Assembly: GCF_009796745.1 (NCBI RefSeq)
Contig: NZ_CP047024.1
Location: 3,906,001-3,970,000 of the forward strand
Length of the DNA stretch: 64,000 nucleotides
Source of the DNA: Paraglaciecola sp. L1A13
Lineage (GTDB): Bacteria; Pseudomonadota; Gammaproteobacteria; Enterobacterales; Alteromonadaceae
Direction of reading: 5' to 3'
Part shown: positions 19,856 through 30,411 of the stretch, in pieces
Numbering within the stretch: the stretch's first letter is position 1
How the letters are laid out: each line of letters opens with the position of its first letter
The notes under the pieces: model-generated
What the model saw: only the letters and a program-made list of their open reading frames with translations
The model's database searches: none
What the model was told of the DNA's origin: nothing
Translations under genes and position numbers: made by a program

Positions 19856-22468
19856 TTAAGCGATATTTAATGCAGGGATGATATTTTCTTTAGCTGCTTC
19901 GGCTGCTTTAGTAAATTCATCAATGCGATCGAAGTTCAAGTAGCGGAACACATCGCCAGACATAGATTCAATCTTGTTAGCATATTCCATATACTCAGCA
20001 GTGGTCGGAATGCGTCCAACAATTGCGCCAACGGCCGCAAGCTCAGCAGAACACAAATACACGTCAGCGCCATCACCTAACCGGTTAGGGAAGTTACGTG
20101 TAGAGGTAGAGAGTACTGTAGAGTTAGCTAATACACGTGCTTGGTTACCCATACACAATGAACAACCAGGCATTTCGGTACGCACACCCACACGACCGTA
20201 GATGTTGTAATAGCCTTCTTCCATCAACACAGCTCGGTCCATCTTAGTTGGTGGAGAGATCCACAAACGAGTTGGCAATGTTTTGTTGAATTGCTCAAGT
20301 AGTTTACCTGCAGCACGGAAGTGGCCGATGTTGGTCATACATGAACCGATGAATACCTCATCAATTTTAACGCCAGCAACGTCAGACAAAGTTTTGGCAT
20401 CATCTGGATCGTTCGGGCAACAAAGAATCGGTTCGTTGATTTCAGCGAGATCAATTTCGATGGTTTCAACGTACTCAGCGTCCTTATCTGCTTCCATTAA
20501 TTCTGGGTTAGCAATCCACTCTTCCATTTTGCGAGCACGACGCTCAAGAGTACGTGGGTCGCCGTAACCTTCGTTGATCATCCAACGTAACATCGTGATG
20601 TTAGAGGTTAAGTACTCAGCGATAGATTCTTTAGAAAGCTTGATAGTACAACCTGCAGCTGAACGCTCTGCAGATGCATCAGATAACTCAAATGCTTGTT
20701 CAACAGTTAATTCGTTAAGGCCTTCAATTTCAAGAATACGACCAGAGAAAGCATTGATTTTGCCTTTCTTAGCTACGGTCAAAAGACCTTGCTTGATACC
20801 GTACAATGGGATGGCATGAACCAAATCACGTAAGGTAATACCCGGTTTCATTTTGCCTTTAAAGCGCACTAATACTGATTCAGGCATATCAAGAGGCATA
20901 ACACCCGTCGCAGCTGCGAATGCAACCAAGCCAGACCCGGCAGGGAATGAAATACCCATAGGGAAACGTGTATGCGAGTCACCACCTGTACCAACAGTAT
21001 CAGGCAACAACATACGGTTTAACCACGAGTGGATAATACCGTCACCAGGGCGAAGTGAAACACCACCACGGTTCATAATGAAATCAGGCAAAGTATGCTG
21101 AGTATCGATATCAACTGGCTTAGGATAAGCAGCAGTGTGACAGAAAGACTGCATAGTCAAATCAGCTGAGAAACCTAAACAGGCTAAATCTTTGAGTTCA
21201 TCACGGGTCATAGGACCAGTAGTATCTTGTGAACCAACAGTCGTCATTTTAGGTTCGCAGTAAGTGCCAGGACGGATCCCATCAACACCACACGCTTTAC
21301 CAACCATTTTCTGGGCAAGCGTATAACCTTTACCTGTATCTACAGGTTGGTCAGGCTTACGGAACAAGTCAGATGCACCTAATTTCAACGATTCGCGCGC
21401 TTTGTCTGTTAAGCCACGACCGATAATTAAGTTAATACGGCCACCAGCACGAACTTCGTCTAATAATACCTCAGACTTATATTCGTATTTCGCAAGTTCT
21501 TCGCCAGTTTCAGCATTAGTGATACGACCTTCAAGTGGAAAGATATCGATCACGTCGCCCATATTCATCTTGTCTACGTTAGCTTCAAATACTAACGCAC
21601 CCGCATCTTCCATGGTGTTGAAGAAGATTGGCGCTACGTTGTTACCAATACAAACACCACCGCCACGTTTGTTTGGTACGCCGGGTAAATCTTCACCGAA
21701 GAACCAAAGCACAGAGTTAGTCGCTGATTTACGTGAAGAGCCCGTTCCAACTACATCACCAACAAACGCCACTGGATGGCCTTTGGCTTTAATTTCTTCG
21801 ATTTGTTTCAGAGGACCTACTTCGCCATGTACTTCAGGCGTTAAGCCATCACGTGTCATCTTATAAGCAGCACGAGCATGCAAAGGAATATCAGGACGTG
21901 ACCATGCATCTGGAGCAGGCGACAAATCATCGGTGTTTGTTTCGCCAGTCACTTTAAATACTGAATAAGTGATTTTCTCTGGCATATCGGGACGAGAAGT
22001 AAACCACTCAGCATCGGCCCAAGACTGTAAAACGTCTTTAGCGTACTCGTTACCCGCCTGAGCTTTTTCTTCAACGTCGTGGAATGCATCAAACATAAGC
22101 AAAGTATGCTTAAGCTCTTCAGCAGCCAATTCAGCTAAATCATTGTTATCTAGGGCTTCAACCAAAGTGACGATATTATAACCGCCATGCATGTTACCCA
22201 ATAACTGAATAGCCGCATCTTTACTGATAAGCGGAGAAGTCGCTTCGCCATTAACGATAGCGCTTAAAAAGCCTGCTTTTACATATGCAGCTTCATCTAC
22301 GCCCGGTGGAACTCGCTCTGATAACAACTCAAGTAAAAAGTCACCTTCGCCCGCAGGCGGCGCTTTAAGTAACTCAACCAAACCAGCAACTTGCTCGGCA
22401 TTTAACGGTTTAGGTGGGATACCTTCGGCAGAACGTTCTTCAACATGTTTACGATATGCTTCTAACAC
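19856..22468 (-). CDS. acnB: Aconitate hydratase B
   Basis: An 870-aa bifunctional aconitase / 2-methylisocitrate dehydratase of the TCA and methylcitrate cycles. AcnB order is seen: N-terminal HEAT-like domain (about residues 1-160), the swivel domain next (about 165-380) and the catalytic domains after it. Iron-sulfur ligands are in GSCMTNIG and [10 protein letters not shown], and substrate motifs include [13 protein letters not shown]. The start is GTG at 22468; the N-terminus [15 protein letters not shown] aligns directly with known AcnB proteins, which supports it. The gene is transcribed alone and followed by a terminator. Confidence 0.97.
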   Translation of the reverse strand: MLEAYRKHVEERSAEGIPPKPLNAEQVAGLVELLKAPPAGEGDFLLELLSERVPPGVDEAAYVKAGFLSAIVNGEATSPLISKDAAIQLLGNMHGGYNIVTLVEALDNNDLAELAAEELKHTLLMFDAFHDVEEKAQAGNEYAKDVLQSWADAEWFTSRPDMPEKITYSVFKVTGETNTDDLSPAPDAWSRPDIPLHARAAYKMTRDGLTPEVHGEVGPLKQIEEIKAKGHPVAFVGDVVGTGSSRKSATNSVLWFFGEDLPGVPNKRGGGVCIGNNVAPIFFNTMEDAGALVFEANVDKMNMGDVIDIFPLEGRITNAETGEELAKYEYKSEVLLDEVRAGGRINLIIGRGLTDKARESLKLGASDLFRKPDQPVDTGKGYTLAQKMVGKACGVDGIRPGTYCEPKMTTVGSQDTTGPMTRDELKDLACLGFSADLTMQSFCHTAAYPKPVDIDTQHTLPDFIMNRGGVSLRPGDGIIHSWLNRMLLPDTVGTGGDSHTRFPMGISFPAGSGLVAFAAATGVMPLDMPESVLVRFKGKMKPGITLRDLVHAIPLYGIKQGLLTVAKKGKINAFSGRILEIEGLNELTVEQAFELSDASAERSAAGCTIKLSKESIAEYLTSNITMLRWMINEGYGDPRTLERRARKMEEWIANPELMEADKDAEYVETIEIDLAEINEPILCCPNDPDDAKTLSDVAGVKIDEVFIGSCMTNIGHFRAAGKLLEQFNKTLPTRLWISPPTKMDRAVLMEEGYYNIYGRVGVRTEMPGCSLCMGNQARVLANSTVLSTSTRNFPNRLGDGADVYLCSAELAAVGAIVGRIPTTAEYMEYANKIESMSGDVFRYLNFDRIDEFTKAAEAAKENIIPALNIA

Positions 22469-22879
22469 AATTAGGACCTCTTGATTGACTCAAAGAACAC
22501 CGGACGTTCTTGAGTATGTAAATAAAACCGGACAAGTATAAGGCTTAACGCTACAAAATAAAAATAACCTGTTTATTTACAGCCTTATACCGGCTATTCC
22601 CTATAAAAATAGGGGTTAATAGGATGTTAAGTACAGCGAAAAAGCGTTTTAATACAGCCAAAATGCGATTAAATTGCATTTTTACTAACCTAGCATATTT
22701 TCAAAAGCACTAAAGACTTAAAAATGTCCCCTTGATTTGAATCTACTCCTTATTTGTGTCAGCTAAATAAAATTTAACACTCGAATAAGGTTAATAAATG
22801 TACCTGAATAATTAATAACAATTTACCCCACTAACGACAAACTGTTATACATGAAATGTCATTTTATCAGGGAGATAGC
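22469..22879. other. Divergent promoter region between acnB and a beta-propeller gene
   Basis: An AT-rich gap of about 410 bases between divergent starts. It must contain the acnB promoter, but I could not identify a convincing -35/-10 pair or operator by eye. No small gene was found. The right edge has GGGAGATA, the ribosome-binding site of the next gene. Confidence 0.4.
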
Positions 22880-23965
22880 ATGAAAATTTTCAAATTCAGT
22901 ATTTTGCTTGCGGTTGCTTCTGGAGCCTATTTACTGATGTGGCCAGTTCCCGTGGAACCAAAAGCCTGGCAAGCTCCAAAAGCACAGGGTTATACAGGCC
23001 CTTATGCCCAGAATAAAAAATTAGCCAATTTGGACACCTTATCATTACATGGGCAACAAGGTCCTGAAGACTTTGCTTTGGCCAGCGACGGAACTATCGC
23101 TACAGCCACTCACTCAGGAAATATCTTGCTGTTAAAGCCCGGTGCTGAACGATTCGAACCTTGGCTCAACACAGGCGGACGTCCATTGGGAATAGAATTC
23201 GACACACAAGGTAACTTGCTGGTTGCAGATGCAGAAAAAGGTCTATTGGCTATTGATTCCCAGAGCGAAATAACCGTACTAAGCAATGAGGTAAATGGCA
23301 GTAAAATAGTTTATGCAGATGATGTGGACGTGGCGCAAAATGGCATGATTTACTTTACAGACGCCACCACTAAATTTTCAACCCAAGAATTTGGTGGAAC
23401 ATTAGCCGCAAGCTTATTGGAAGTGTTAGAGCACGCAGGCAATGGGCGGTTATTAGCTTACGATCCAAAAAGTAAGGCAACAACAGTATTACTCGACGGA
23501 TTAGTCTTCGCCAATGGCGTAGCAGTTAGTCATGATCAACAATCAGTTTTGGTCAATGAAACCGGTAGTTACCGAGTACTGCGGTATTGGTTAAGTGGCC
23601 CAAAAGCCACGCAGATAGATATTTTGATCGATAACTTACCAGGTTTTCCCGACAATATTGCCCAGTCTCCTACCGGTGGTTATTGGCTCGGGTTTGCGTC
23701 TCCTCGTTCAAAAAGCTTAGATGCGTTAGCTGATTCGCCCTTCCTACGAAAAGTTATGCAGCGCTTACCTGCGTTTATGCGTCCAGGAACCAAAGACTAT
23801 GGCCATGTCATTAAAATCGATGAAAACGGTCAAGTCATTATGGATTTACAAGACGCAAGCGGCGCATACCCGTTCACCACTGGTGTACTTGAAACGAATG
23901 ATGCCTTGTATATTAGTAGTTTAACCGCTGATAACGTAGGCCGAAAGAAACTAACGTTACAGTAA
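22880..23965 (+). CDS. SMP-30/strictosidine-synthase-like beta-propeller protein
   Basis: A 361-aa protein with an N-terminal membrane anchor or signal segment (MKIFKFSILLAVASGAYLLM) and a six-bladed beta-propeller of the SMP-30/gluconolactonase/strictosidine-synthase-like group. Family blocks are GRPLGIEFDTQGNLLVADA, IYFTDATTKFS, GLVFANGVAVSHD, and NLPGFPDNIAQSPTGGYWLG. Related proteins include APMAP-type arylesterases and lactonases; the substrate here is unknown. I chose the ATG at 22880 because GGGAG sits a few bases before it. A longer frame starts at 22856 without such a site. It is monocistronic. Confidence 0.88.
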   Translation: MKIFKFSILLAVASGAYLLMWPVPVEPKAWQAPKAQGYTGPYAQNKKLANLDTLSLHGQQGPEDFALASDGTIATATHSGNILLLKPGAERFEPWLNTGGRPLGIEFDTQGNLLVADAEKGLLAIDSQSEITVLSNEVNGSKIVYADDVDVAQNGMIYFTDATTKFSTQEFGGTLAASLLEVLEHAGNGRLLAYDPKSKATTVLLDGLVFANGVAVSHDQQSVLVNETGSYRVLRYWLSGPKATQIDILIDNLPGFPDNIAQSPTGGYWLGFASPRSKSLDALADSPFLRKVMQRLPAFMRPGTKDYGHVIKIDENGQVIMDLQDASGAYPFTTGVLETNDALYISSLTADNVGRKKLTLQ

Positions 23966-23978
23966 GCCTTAGCCCAGC

Positions 23979-24158
23979 TTAAGACGTAATTGATGGATCA
24001 CCATAAGTCACCCGTTCAATACTTTCCGCTCTTGTTTTTTTGTAGATACGTTGGATTTTCCCCCAAGCGACATTTACCATCAATACTTTCTTTATTCTTT
24101 GCCCTGCATCATCAACCTCAACCTGTAAAAATTTCTTAGCTCTATAAAAACGCCCCAT
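23979..24158 (-). CDS. Small basic hypothetical protein, 59 aa
   Basis: A 59-codon gene, easy to miss because of its size. It begins ATG at 24158 with AGAGGTG six bases upstream and ends TAA at 23979. The product starts MGRFYRAKKFLQVEVDDAG and continues with QRIKKVLMVNVAWGKIQRIY and a Thr/Arg/Glu-rich end finishing GDPSITS. It is basic, has no membrane segment or cysteine, and could form a short beta-rich fold followed by a helix. I do not recognise a family. Its good ribosome-binding site and protein-like composition support coding. It is convergent with the beta-propeller gene, 13 bases between stops. Confidence 0.65.
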   Translation of the reverse strand: MGRFYRAKKFLQVEVDDAGQRIKKVLMVNVAWGKIQRIYKKTRAESIERVTYGDPSITS

Positions 24159-24356
24159 ATTTTCACCTCTAATAGGGGACTTATTTTCATTTTCATCACT
24201 CCTCTGCCCTTTATTTTCGTCGTTTGGCGAACATTTTAAGCCAAAGAAGCATATCTGGCACGTCCCTAGCTACAGCCTAGAAGTAATGAATAGCAAATAA
24301 CGCTTATAGAGCGCTTCTGGCAAACAATTTTTTCGCTTAAAAATAAAGGAGATATC

Positions 24357-24902
24357 ATGAGTAATTCCCTAGAAAATAAACGGGTAGCCATTTTAGCCAC
24401 CAACGGATTTGAGCAAAGTGAGCTGTTTTATCCGCTGAACGCTTTAAAAAAGGCTAACATTCATGTCGACATCATCTCGTTAGAGAAAGGCTCAATTAAA
24501 GGCTGGGACGAAGACAATTGGGGAGATTCCATTAAGGTCGACCTAACCTTACAAGAAGCTAAAAGTGAAGATTACGATGCCTTGGTACTACCCGGTGGTT
24601 TGTTCAATCCGGATACGCTTCGCACCAGTAATGCAGCCATTGCCTTTATTAAAGACTTCTTTAGTGACGAGAAACAAAGACCGGTCGCAGCGGTATGCCA
24701 CGGACCTTGGTTATTGATAGAAGCGGGAATAGTAAAGGGCCGTAACTTAACATCTTATCCAAGTATTCAAACCGATTTGAAAAATGCTGGAGCCAATTGG
24801 CAAGATGCGCAAGTCTTGGTTGATGGGCAAATAATTACCAGCCGAAATCCAGATGATTTACCAGCGTTCAGCGAGCAAATCATCAAAGCGTTAAGCCAAT
24901 AG
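24357..24902 (+). CDS. PfpI/DJ-1 family protein
   Basis: A 181-aa cytoplasmic protein of the DJ-1/PfpI superfamily. The nucleophile-elbow Cys-His is in AVCHGPWLLIEAG (about residue 116), the conserved Glu lies early (FEQSELFYPL), and ITSRNPDDLPAFSEQII is the usual C-terminal block. Members are reported as proteases, glyoxalases or deglycases protecting against reactive carbonyl stress; which applies here cannot be decided. The start is ATG at 24357 with AAGGAGAT six bases before it. Confidence 0.93.
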   Translation: MSNSLENKRVAILATNGFEQSELFYPLNALKKANIHVDIISLEKGSIKGWDEDNWGDSIKVDLTLQEAKSEDYDALVLPGGLFNPDTLRTSNAAIAFIKDFFSDEKQRPVAAVCHGPWLLIEAGIVKGRNLTSYPSIQTDLKNAGANWQDAQVLVDGQIITSRNPDDLPAFSEQIIKALSQ

Positions 24903-25309
24903 ACCGCCATTAGCTCAATTCCCACGACGATAACAGACGCAAATATGTGGCTGTTGTCGTCTTGCTCACTTCAATGTATTCATAATCGTTCCCGCAACGC
25001 TCTTTTATTTCCATATGGATTGCAAAGCATCTTCTAACAGTAAACCGCCCATTTACCCTATTAGATGTCGAAATTTCTTACATCTGCGTTGACAAAGAAT
25101 TAAGTCATAGATTTAAGTAACTGAAATGATGTCGTATTTTGGGATTGGCCTAATAAGTGCTGGTCCTCAGTATATGCTGAATGCTGAATATTGCATAGCA
25201 TACAAAATTCCCATTTTGGGCATTTTAACTTAACTCAATTTATTACGTCTTGATGCCATAAAAACCAAGTAGTTGCTGTCCGAATTGAGATTACCGGAGA
25301 CTTAACACT
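24903..25309 (+). other. Intergenic region with a terminator-like hairpin
   Basis: Between the PfpI-family gene and a CHRD-domain gene. An 11-bp stem (24926-24936 with 24951-24961, one G-T pair) lies 24 bases after the PfpI stop and probably ends that transcript, although the following T run is poor. The remaining 340 bases are AT-rich and show no gene or recognised operator. Confidence 0.45.
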
Positions 25310-25825
25310 ATGTTCAAATATGCCAGCGCAGCTCGATTTTTACAGTTAGTCACGCTCATGACAGTGATGGTTATTGCTCCTGCAAAAGCCAGTTTAATTT
25401 CTTTTTCCGCCACGATTGATGGGCTTCAGGCCAATGCAGGAAACGGTACCGGCAGCTTAGCAACTGGCACAGCGACTATGTGGCTAGACGATATGACAAA
25501 TGATTTCTCTTGGACGGTCAGTTGGGTTGATTTAGTTGATGTGACCGCAGCACACTTTCATGGTCCGGCAACCCCCATGCAAAATGCAGGGGTTCAATTA
25601 GCTATCGATAGCACCATAAACCCATCCATGGGCAATGCGCTGTTATCGAGTCAGCAAGCAACAGACCTACTGGCTGGAATGTGGTATGTAAATATACACA
25701 CACCGACCTTTGGCGGAGGCGAAATACGTGGCCAAGTGCTACGGGAGGTTCCAACGCCAAGCATGTTTTCATTATTAATGTTGCCATTGGCAGCGCTAGT
25801 ATATTTGCGACGCCGTCGTCAATAA
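25310..25825 (+). CDS. CHRD-domain protein with PEP-CTERM-type sorting signal
   Basis: A 171-aa exported protein. It has a signal peptide (ending PAKAS near residue 28), one CHRD domain (about 30-140, with AAHFHGPATPMQNAGV and the closing MWYVNIHTPTFGGGEIRGQ block) and a C-terminal tripartite signal: VPTPS, a hydrophobic helix and RRRRQ. That tail is the PEP-CTERM pattern recognised by exosortase, which is usually encoded elsewhere with exopolysaccharide genes. CHRD domains are found in secreted bacterial proteins of unknown role. The start is ATG at 25310 with a GGAG site. Confidence 0.85.
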   Translation: MFKYASAARFLQLVTLMTVMVIAPAKASLISFSATIDGLQANAGNGTGSLATGTATMWLDDMTNDFSWTVSWVDLVDVTAAHFHGPATPMQNAGVQLAIDSTINPSMGNALLSSQQATDLLAGMWYVNIHTPTFGGGEIRGQVLREVPTPSMFSLLMLPLAALVYLRRRRQ

Positions 25826-25850
25826 GTCAACCATTGTCTATCACGTTACC

Positions 25851-25881
25851 AAAAGCCACACTTATTTAGTGCGGCTTTTTT
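25851..25881 (+). terminator. Bidirectional terminator overlapping the ygiQ stop codon
   Basis: AAAAGCC, CACT, loop, AGTG, GGCTTTTTT: a stem with one mismatch between A and T runs. It is 26 bases past the CHRD gene stop. On the other strand the ygiQ-like stop (25866-25868) lies inside the loop and stem, so both genes share it. Confidence 0.85.
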
Positions 25882-28187
25882 GCATTAGACTTAGATTTTT
25901 TGCGGCTAGCGGCGTCAGTAGCAGCCACTTTATTATGGGGTTGATTGTCACTAAAACGGGTCAGTCCTTGTTGCGCTTTTTTAGCGTTAGGCGATTGAAC
26001 TCCCTTGCCTTTGGCGTAGGCTTTATTTGCTGAGCGTTTAGCATGTTCTTTATGATCTCGGCCTTTAAGCTCATTGCGTCCCTCTGCTGGCACGAGGCAC
26101 TTCGCCCCGCTACCAATTAGATATCCCTTGCCCATTTCGTTTAATGTCTTACGTAATAATGGCCAATTGACCGGATCATGATAACGCAAGAATGCACGAT
26201 GCAAACGGCGATGAATTTCACCTTTGGGGATCGATACCTCTTCACTCTTATGAGTCACTTTATGGATCGGATTTTTGCCCGTATGATACATAGTGGTGGC
26301 ATTTGCCATCGGTGACGGATAGAAGTTTTGCACCTGATCTAATTTGAAGTTGCGCTCTTTTAACCATAGCGCAAGATTCAACATATCTTCATCTTCTGTG
26401 CCTGGATGGGCAGAGATAAAATACGGGATTAGGTACTGATCTTTACCTGCTTCTTTGGTGTATTTGTCGAACATTTCTTTAAAGCGGTCATAGGTACCCA
26501 TGCCCGGCTTCATCATTTTATCCAGTGGTGCTTTTTCAGTGTGCTCAGGGGCAATTTTAAGATAACCACCGACATGATGAGTGACGAGTTCACGTACGTA
26601 ATTCGGATCTTCAATGGCTAAATCGTAACGCACGCCTGATGCAATCAGAACCTTCTTCACTCCTTCGACCTTTCGGGCTTTACGATAGAGTTCTACAGTA
26701 GGCGTTTGGTCCGTATCTAGATGCCCACAAATTTCTGGCCACACACAGGATAAACGACGGCACGCCTGTTCAGCCTTAGGACTTTTACAGCGTAACTTAT
26801 ACATATTCGCTGTAGGCCCACCCAAGTCTGAAATAACGCCGGTAAAACCAGGGACTTTGTCGCGAATCTGTTCTATTTCTCGAATAATCGATTCTTCAGA
26901 ACGGCTTTGTATTACCCGTCCCTCATGCTCAGTGATCGAGCAAAAAGTACAACCACCGAAACAGCCACGCATGATATTCACCGACGTTTTTATCATGTCG
27001 TAAGCCGGTATTTTAGCTTTGCCGTAACTAGGGTGCGGTATCCGTGCATAAGGTAAATCGAACACGGCATCCATTTCTTCGGTTTCAAGTGGATAAGCAG
27101 GCGGATTAATCCAAATAATTCTATCGCCATGTCGCTGCGCTAAGGCTCGCGCACAACCTGGGTTTGTTTCTTTGTGCAAGATACGAGAAGTATGTGCGTA
27201 ATGGGTTTTTTCAGCACGCACCACATCGTAGGGCGGCAATAACACATAGGTTTTATCCCAAGGTTTACGTCTTTGCGTTTTCGAGGTAAAAGGCTGCACT
27301 ACGATAGGCTGAGCTTTTTGCTCTGCGATAGCAGCTTGCTTTTCGGCTTCAGAAGATACTGCGCATTTGTCTTCAATCATTTCATAGGGACTAATGACTG
27401 GATCGATTTTTCCTATACTGTCTAAATGCGTTGAATCAACACCTTGCCAACCGGGTAGTGGCTCTTTACGAATAACGGCGGTGCCGCGAATATCTTGCAT
27501 TTGTTCTATGGTTTCACCCGCAGCAAAGCGATGTGCCATTTCAAGCAATGGTCGTTCAGCGTTGCCAAACATAAGCATATCGGCTTTGGAATCAAACAAT
27601 ACCGAGCGACGCACTTTATCTGACCAATAATCGTAATGGGCGATGCGGCGTAAGCTCGCCTCAATACCACCGATAACGACGGGTTTTTTGTAGGCTTCTT
27701 TACAGCGCTGGGTATAAACCGTTACCGCGCGATCAGGGCGTTTCCCCCCTTCATTGTTAGCAGTATAGGCGTCGTCATGGCGCAACTTGCGCTCGGCAGT
27801 GTAACGATTAATCATTGAATCCATGTTGCCTGCGGTTACACCAAAAAATAAGTTAGGCTCACCGAGTTGCATAAAGTCATTCTTATTGGTCCAATCTGGC
27901 TGGGAAATAATACCCACGCGAAATCCTTGAGACTCAAGCACACGACCAATCACCGCCATACCGAAACTAGGGTGATCAACATATGCATCCCCCGTCACAA
28001 TAATAATATCGCAGCTATCCCAACCTAAGATGTCCATTTCTTTGCGTGACATGGGTAAAAATGGCGCAGGGCCAAAACACTCAGCCCAGTACTTGGGGTA
28101 AGAAAAGAGGCCGCGTTCGGCTTTCATACGCCCTACAGGTTGGCGTTTAACAGGCGATTTGGCGACAGGTTGACTCAGGTTGGACAT
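25866..28187 (-). CDS. YgiQ family radical SAM protein
   Basis: A 773-aa UPF0313/YgiQ protein. An N-terminal B12-binding-like region (about residues 50-200) precedes a radical-SAM core with the cluster motif [15 protein letters not shown] (about residue 395). The C-terminus (last ~70 residues) is a Lys/Ala/Gln-rich basic tail. The reaction is unknown. I chose ATG at 28187, which has GGAG four bases upstream; an in-frame TTG at 28199 adds four residues. The gene is transcribed toward the CHRD gene and ends inside a shared terminator. Confidence 0.9.
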   Translation of the reverse strand: MSNLSQPVAKSPVKRQPVGRMKAERGLFSYPKYWAECFGPAPFLPMSRKEMDILGWDSCDIIIVTGDAYVDHPSFGMAVIGRVLESQGFRVGIISQPDWTNKNDFMQLGEPNLFFGVTAGNMDSMINRYTAERKLRHDDAYTANNEGGKRPDRAVTVYTQRCKEAYKKPVVIGGIEASLRRIAHYDYWSDKVRRSVLFDSKADMLMFGNAERPLLEMAHRFAAGETIEQMQDIRGTAVIRKEPLPGWQGVDSTHLDSIGKIDPVISPYEMIEDKCAVSSEAEKQAAIAEQKAQPIVVQPFTSKTQRRKPWDKTYVLLPPYDVVRAEKTHYAHTSRILHKETNPGCARALAQRHGDRIIWINPPAYPLETEEMDAVFDLPYARIPHPSYGKAKIPAYDMIKTSVNIMRGCFGGCTFCSITEHEGRVIQSRSEESIIREIEQIRDKVPGFTGVISDLGGPTANMYKLRCKSPKAEQACRRLSCVWPEICGHLDTDQTPTVELYRKARKVEGVKKVLIASGVRYDLAIEDPNYVRELVTHHVGGYLKIAPEHTEKAPLDKMMKPGMGTYDRFKEMFDKYTKEAGKDQYLIPYFISAHPGTEDEDMLNLALWLKERNFKLDQVQNFYPSPMANATTMYHTGKNPIHKVTHKSEEVSIPKGEIHRRLHRAFLRYHDPVNWPLLRKTLNEMGKGYLIGSGAKCLVPAEGRNELKGRDHKEHAKRSANKAYAKGKGVQSPNAKKAQQGLTRFSDNQPHNKVAATDAASRKKSKSNAKKPH

Positions 28188-28357
28188 ACAACTCCACAAA
28201 AAAATAAAAACATGCTTAAAATTTGACCGCAGGAGTATATACCTAAAGTGCTTTTTAGCCCAGTAAAGTCGTTCGAAAAAGGCAATTAAACACGCGGCTA
28301 CATTGAGGATGCATGCCCATCAAAATCGATGGGCATTGCTGATAATACTGAACAAAA

Positions 28358-29677
28358 CTAAGAGTTAGTCGGCCTAGGCTGGCTCATTAACACATCGAAC
28401 ACATTACGGGCAGGATACCCGTCTGCAATCATGTCTTGGGAAAGTTGAAATTGACGAATGCCGCTGCGAGTGCCGGGACCTAAAATACCGTCAGCCTTAC
28501 CCACATCAAAACCTAGCTCGTTCAATTTATCTTGTAGCTGACGCATTTCATCTACCGTGTAGCTAGGCAATTTCGGTAGGGGTTTTGATAGCGTACCTAA
28601 CCCAACAATGCGATCGGCAAGATGCCCAACGGCAATGCCATAGTATTCAGAGTTATTCCAACGCAAGATCACATTAAAGTTTTTATAAGCTAAAAATGCA
28701 GGCCCATCATGACCCGCAGGTATTAACAGCGCACCTTTCATATCGCCAGTGCCAATAGCCTTACCATCGGTACGTGTCACCCCCGCCGTATTCCAAATTG
28801 ATAAAGGCTTCGGATCATTTTTACCGGCAAGCAGATAATTGAACGACGCAGGTAAGCTAACTTCTCGCCCCCATTTATACCCAGTTTGCCAACCTAAATT
28901 TTTCAGGAAGTTTGCTGCCGATGCGAGGGCGTCTTTTTCACTTTCCCATAGATTTATCTGACCATCTTTGTCACCGTCTACCGCATATTTCATGTAAGCA
29001 GATGGCATAAATTGAGTATGCCCCATTGCCCCAGCCCATGATCCGACCATTTGCTTGTCATCTAATTTTTCACGGTCAATAAGTAGCAAAGCTTGCATAA
29101 GCTCGCTGGAGAAATAGCGACTACGGCGGTTATCGCAAGCCAATGTCACCAATGAATCAATCACTGGACTTTTGCCTTTGTAGGAGCCGAAATTAGTTTC
29201 GAGGCCCCAAAACGCCAATAAATATTGTGCGGGTACGCCGTATTCTTTATTCAACTGAGCGAGAAACGCGTGATGCTTAGCCATCATTTGCTGGCCTTTC
29301 TCAATACGCCACGTATTTACGCGCTTATCGAAGTAATCAGTGAACGTTTGCACGAATTCTGGCTGATTGCGATCCAGCGAAATAATCTTTTCTTTGTATT
29401 TAGCTTGGCCTAATACGTCTTTGGTCACCCGCACTGACACGCCAACCGCCTGTGCTTGGCTTTGTAAGTCAACCACACATTGGGCAAAAAGAGCTCTGGG
29501 GCTTAGCGCTTCTGCCACTTCGTCGTTCATTTGCTCTGCCTCTGAGGTCTGCACGGGTGGGTGAACGTTATTAGGCGTTTTGCCTTCATCGTTAGCTTGA
29601 GAATAGGCAGGCGCACTCAGACAACCCAACACGGACAAACACATCACTACCGAAAATCTATTTAACACTGTTCGCAA
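28358..29677 (-). CDS. Lytic murein transglycosylase, MltB-like, with peptidoglycan-binding domain
   Basis: A 439-aa lytic transglycosylase (SLT/MltB family). The N-terminus has a signal sequence with a possible lipobox (VLGC) near residue 19, so it may be an outer-membrane lipoprotein. The catalytic domain (about 60-355) holds the Glu in LLAFWGLETNFGSYKG and GSWAGAMGHTQFMPS. A peptidoglycan-binding domain follows (about 370-432, LQDKLNELGFDVGKADGILG). It cuts the MurNAc-GlcNAc bond to form 1,6-anhydroMurNAc, feeding the recycling route whose enzymes are encoded earlier in the window. The start is TTG at 29677; a GTG three codons later is an alternative. Confidence 0.9.
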   Translation of the reverse strand: MRTVLNRFSVVMCLSVLGCLSAPAYSQANDEGKTPNNVHPPVQTSEAEQMNDEVAEALSPRALFAQCVVDLQSQAQAVGVSVRVTKDVLGQAKYKEKIISLDRNQPEFVQTFTDYFDKRVNTWRIEKGQQMMAKHHAFLAQLNKEYGVPAQYLLAFWGLETNFGSYKGKSPVIDSLVTLACDNRRSRYFSSELMQALLLIDREKLDDKQMVGSWAGAMGHTQFMPSAYMKYAVDGDKDGQINLWESEKDALASAANFLKNLGWQTGYKWGREVSLPASFNYLLAGKNDPKPLSIWNTAGVTRTDGKAIGTGDMKGALLIPAGHDGPAFLAYKNFNVILRWNNSEYYGIAVGHLADRIVGLGTLSKPLPKLPSYTVDEMRQLQDKLNELGFDVGKADGILGPGTRSGIRQFQLSQDMIADGYPARNVFDVLMSQPRPTNS

Positions 29678-29820
29678 CTTACACTCTCACTCATAAAAAA
29701 GATTATGTTTAACCATGATATATCACGCTAAACCATTAGCCGAAAATTAACAGATTTGGGATGGGTTTGCCTATACAAATTTGTTATCTATTTAAGCCTG
29801 ACGCAATATTCAACACGTGC

Positions 29821-30360
29821 CTACTCGGCCTCTTCAGGTATCCCTGCAACATCACGCCGCCAAACCGATTCAGCCATAATATCCGTGTTCACCTCCACAT
29901 GGTCAAGCCATGTTTTACCGATGAGATGGTCATATTCATGTAGAAAAATGCGCGCCACAAAACCGTCTAAACGCCGCTTTTGTGTCCCGCCATCACGGCT
30001 CTGATATTCAACGTCAACCCAGGTTGCTCGGCGAATGAACCCCCGCAAACCAGGCACTGATAAACACCCCTCCCAGTCTTTTACTGTCTCGCTAGCGCTT
30101 TGTATCACTTTTGGATTAATCAATACCAGAGGCGCCATGTCCGGCGCGTCTGGGTAACGCGGACTAGGACGAGACGCAATAATCATCACCGCCCGTTCAT
30201 CAAAAACTTGTGGTGCGGCAATACCTACCCCATAAGCTTCTTGCATAATGAGCAGCAATTCATCCACAAAGGTTTGAAATTCATCAGAGTGTATTTCGCT
30301 GTCCGCTACGAGCTTAGCCGTGGCGCGCAATATTGCTTCCCCTACTTGGGCTATTTTCAT
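29821..30360 (-). CDS. def: Peptide deformylase
   Basis: A 179-aa metalloenzyme removing the N-formyl group from new proteins. All three family motifs are present: GVGIAAPQ (about residue 45), EGCLSVPG with the metal-ligand Cys (about 98) and HEYDHL with the two His ligands and catalytic Glu (about 140). The sequence is of the second, non-E.-coli-like type often present as an extra copy; the usual def-fmt operon context is missing here, so this is probably a paralogue. The start is ATG at 30360, directly preceded by an in-frame GTG. It lies 51 bases downstream of the ABC transporter gene on the same strand. Confidence 0.9.
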   Translation of the reverse strand: MKIAQVGEAILRATAKLVADSEIHSDEFQTFVDELLLIMQEAYGVGIAAPQVFDERAVMIIASRPSPRYPDAPDMAPLVLINPKVIQSASETVKDWEGCLSVPGLRGFIRRATWVDVEYQSRDGGTQKRRLDGFVARIFLHEYDHLIGKTWLDHVEVNTDIMAESVWRRDVAGIPEEAE

Positions 30361-30411
30361 CACAGTACATTTCTCATATTCGTTCGATTACCCATTATCA
30401 AATACTAGGTG

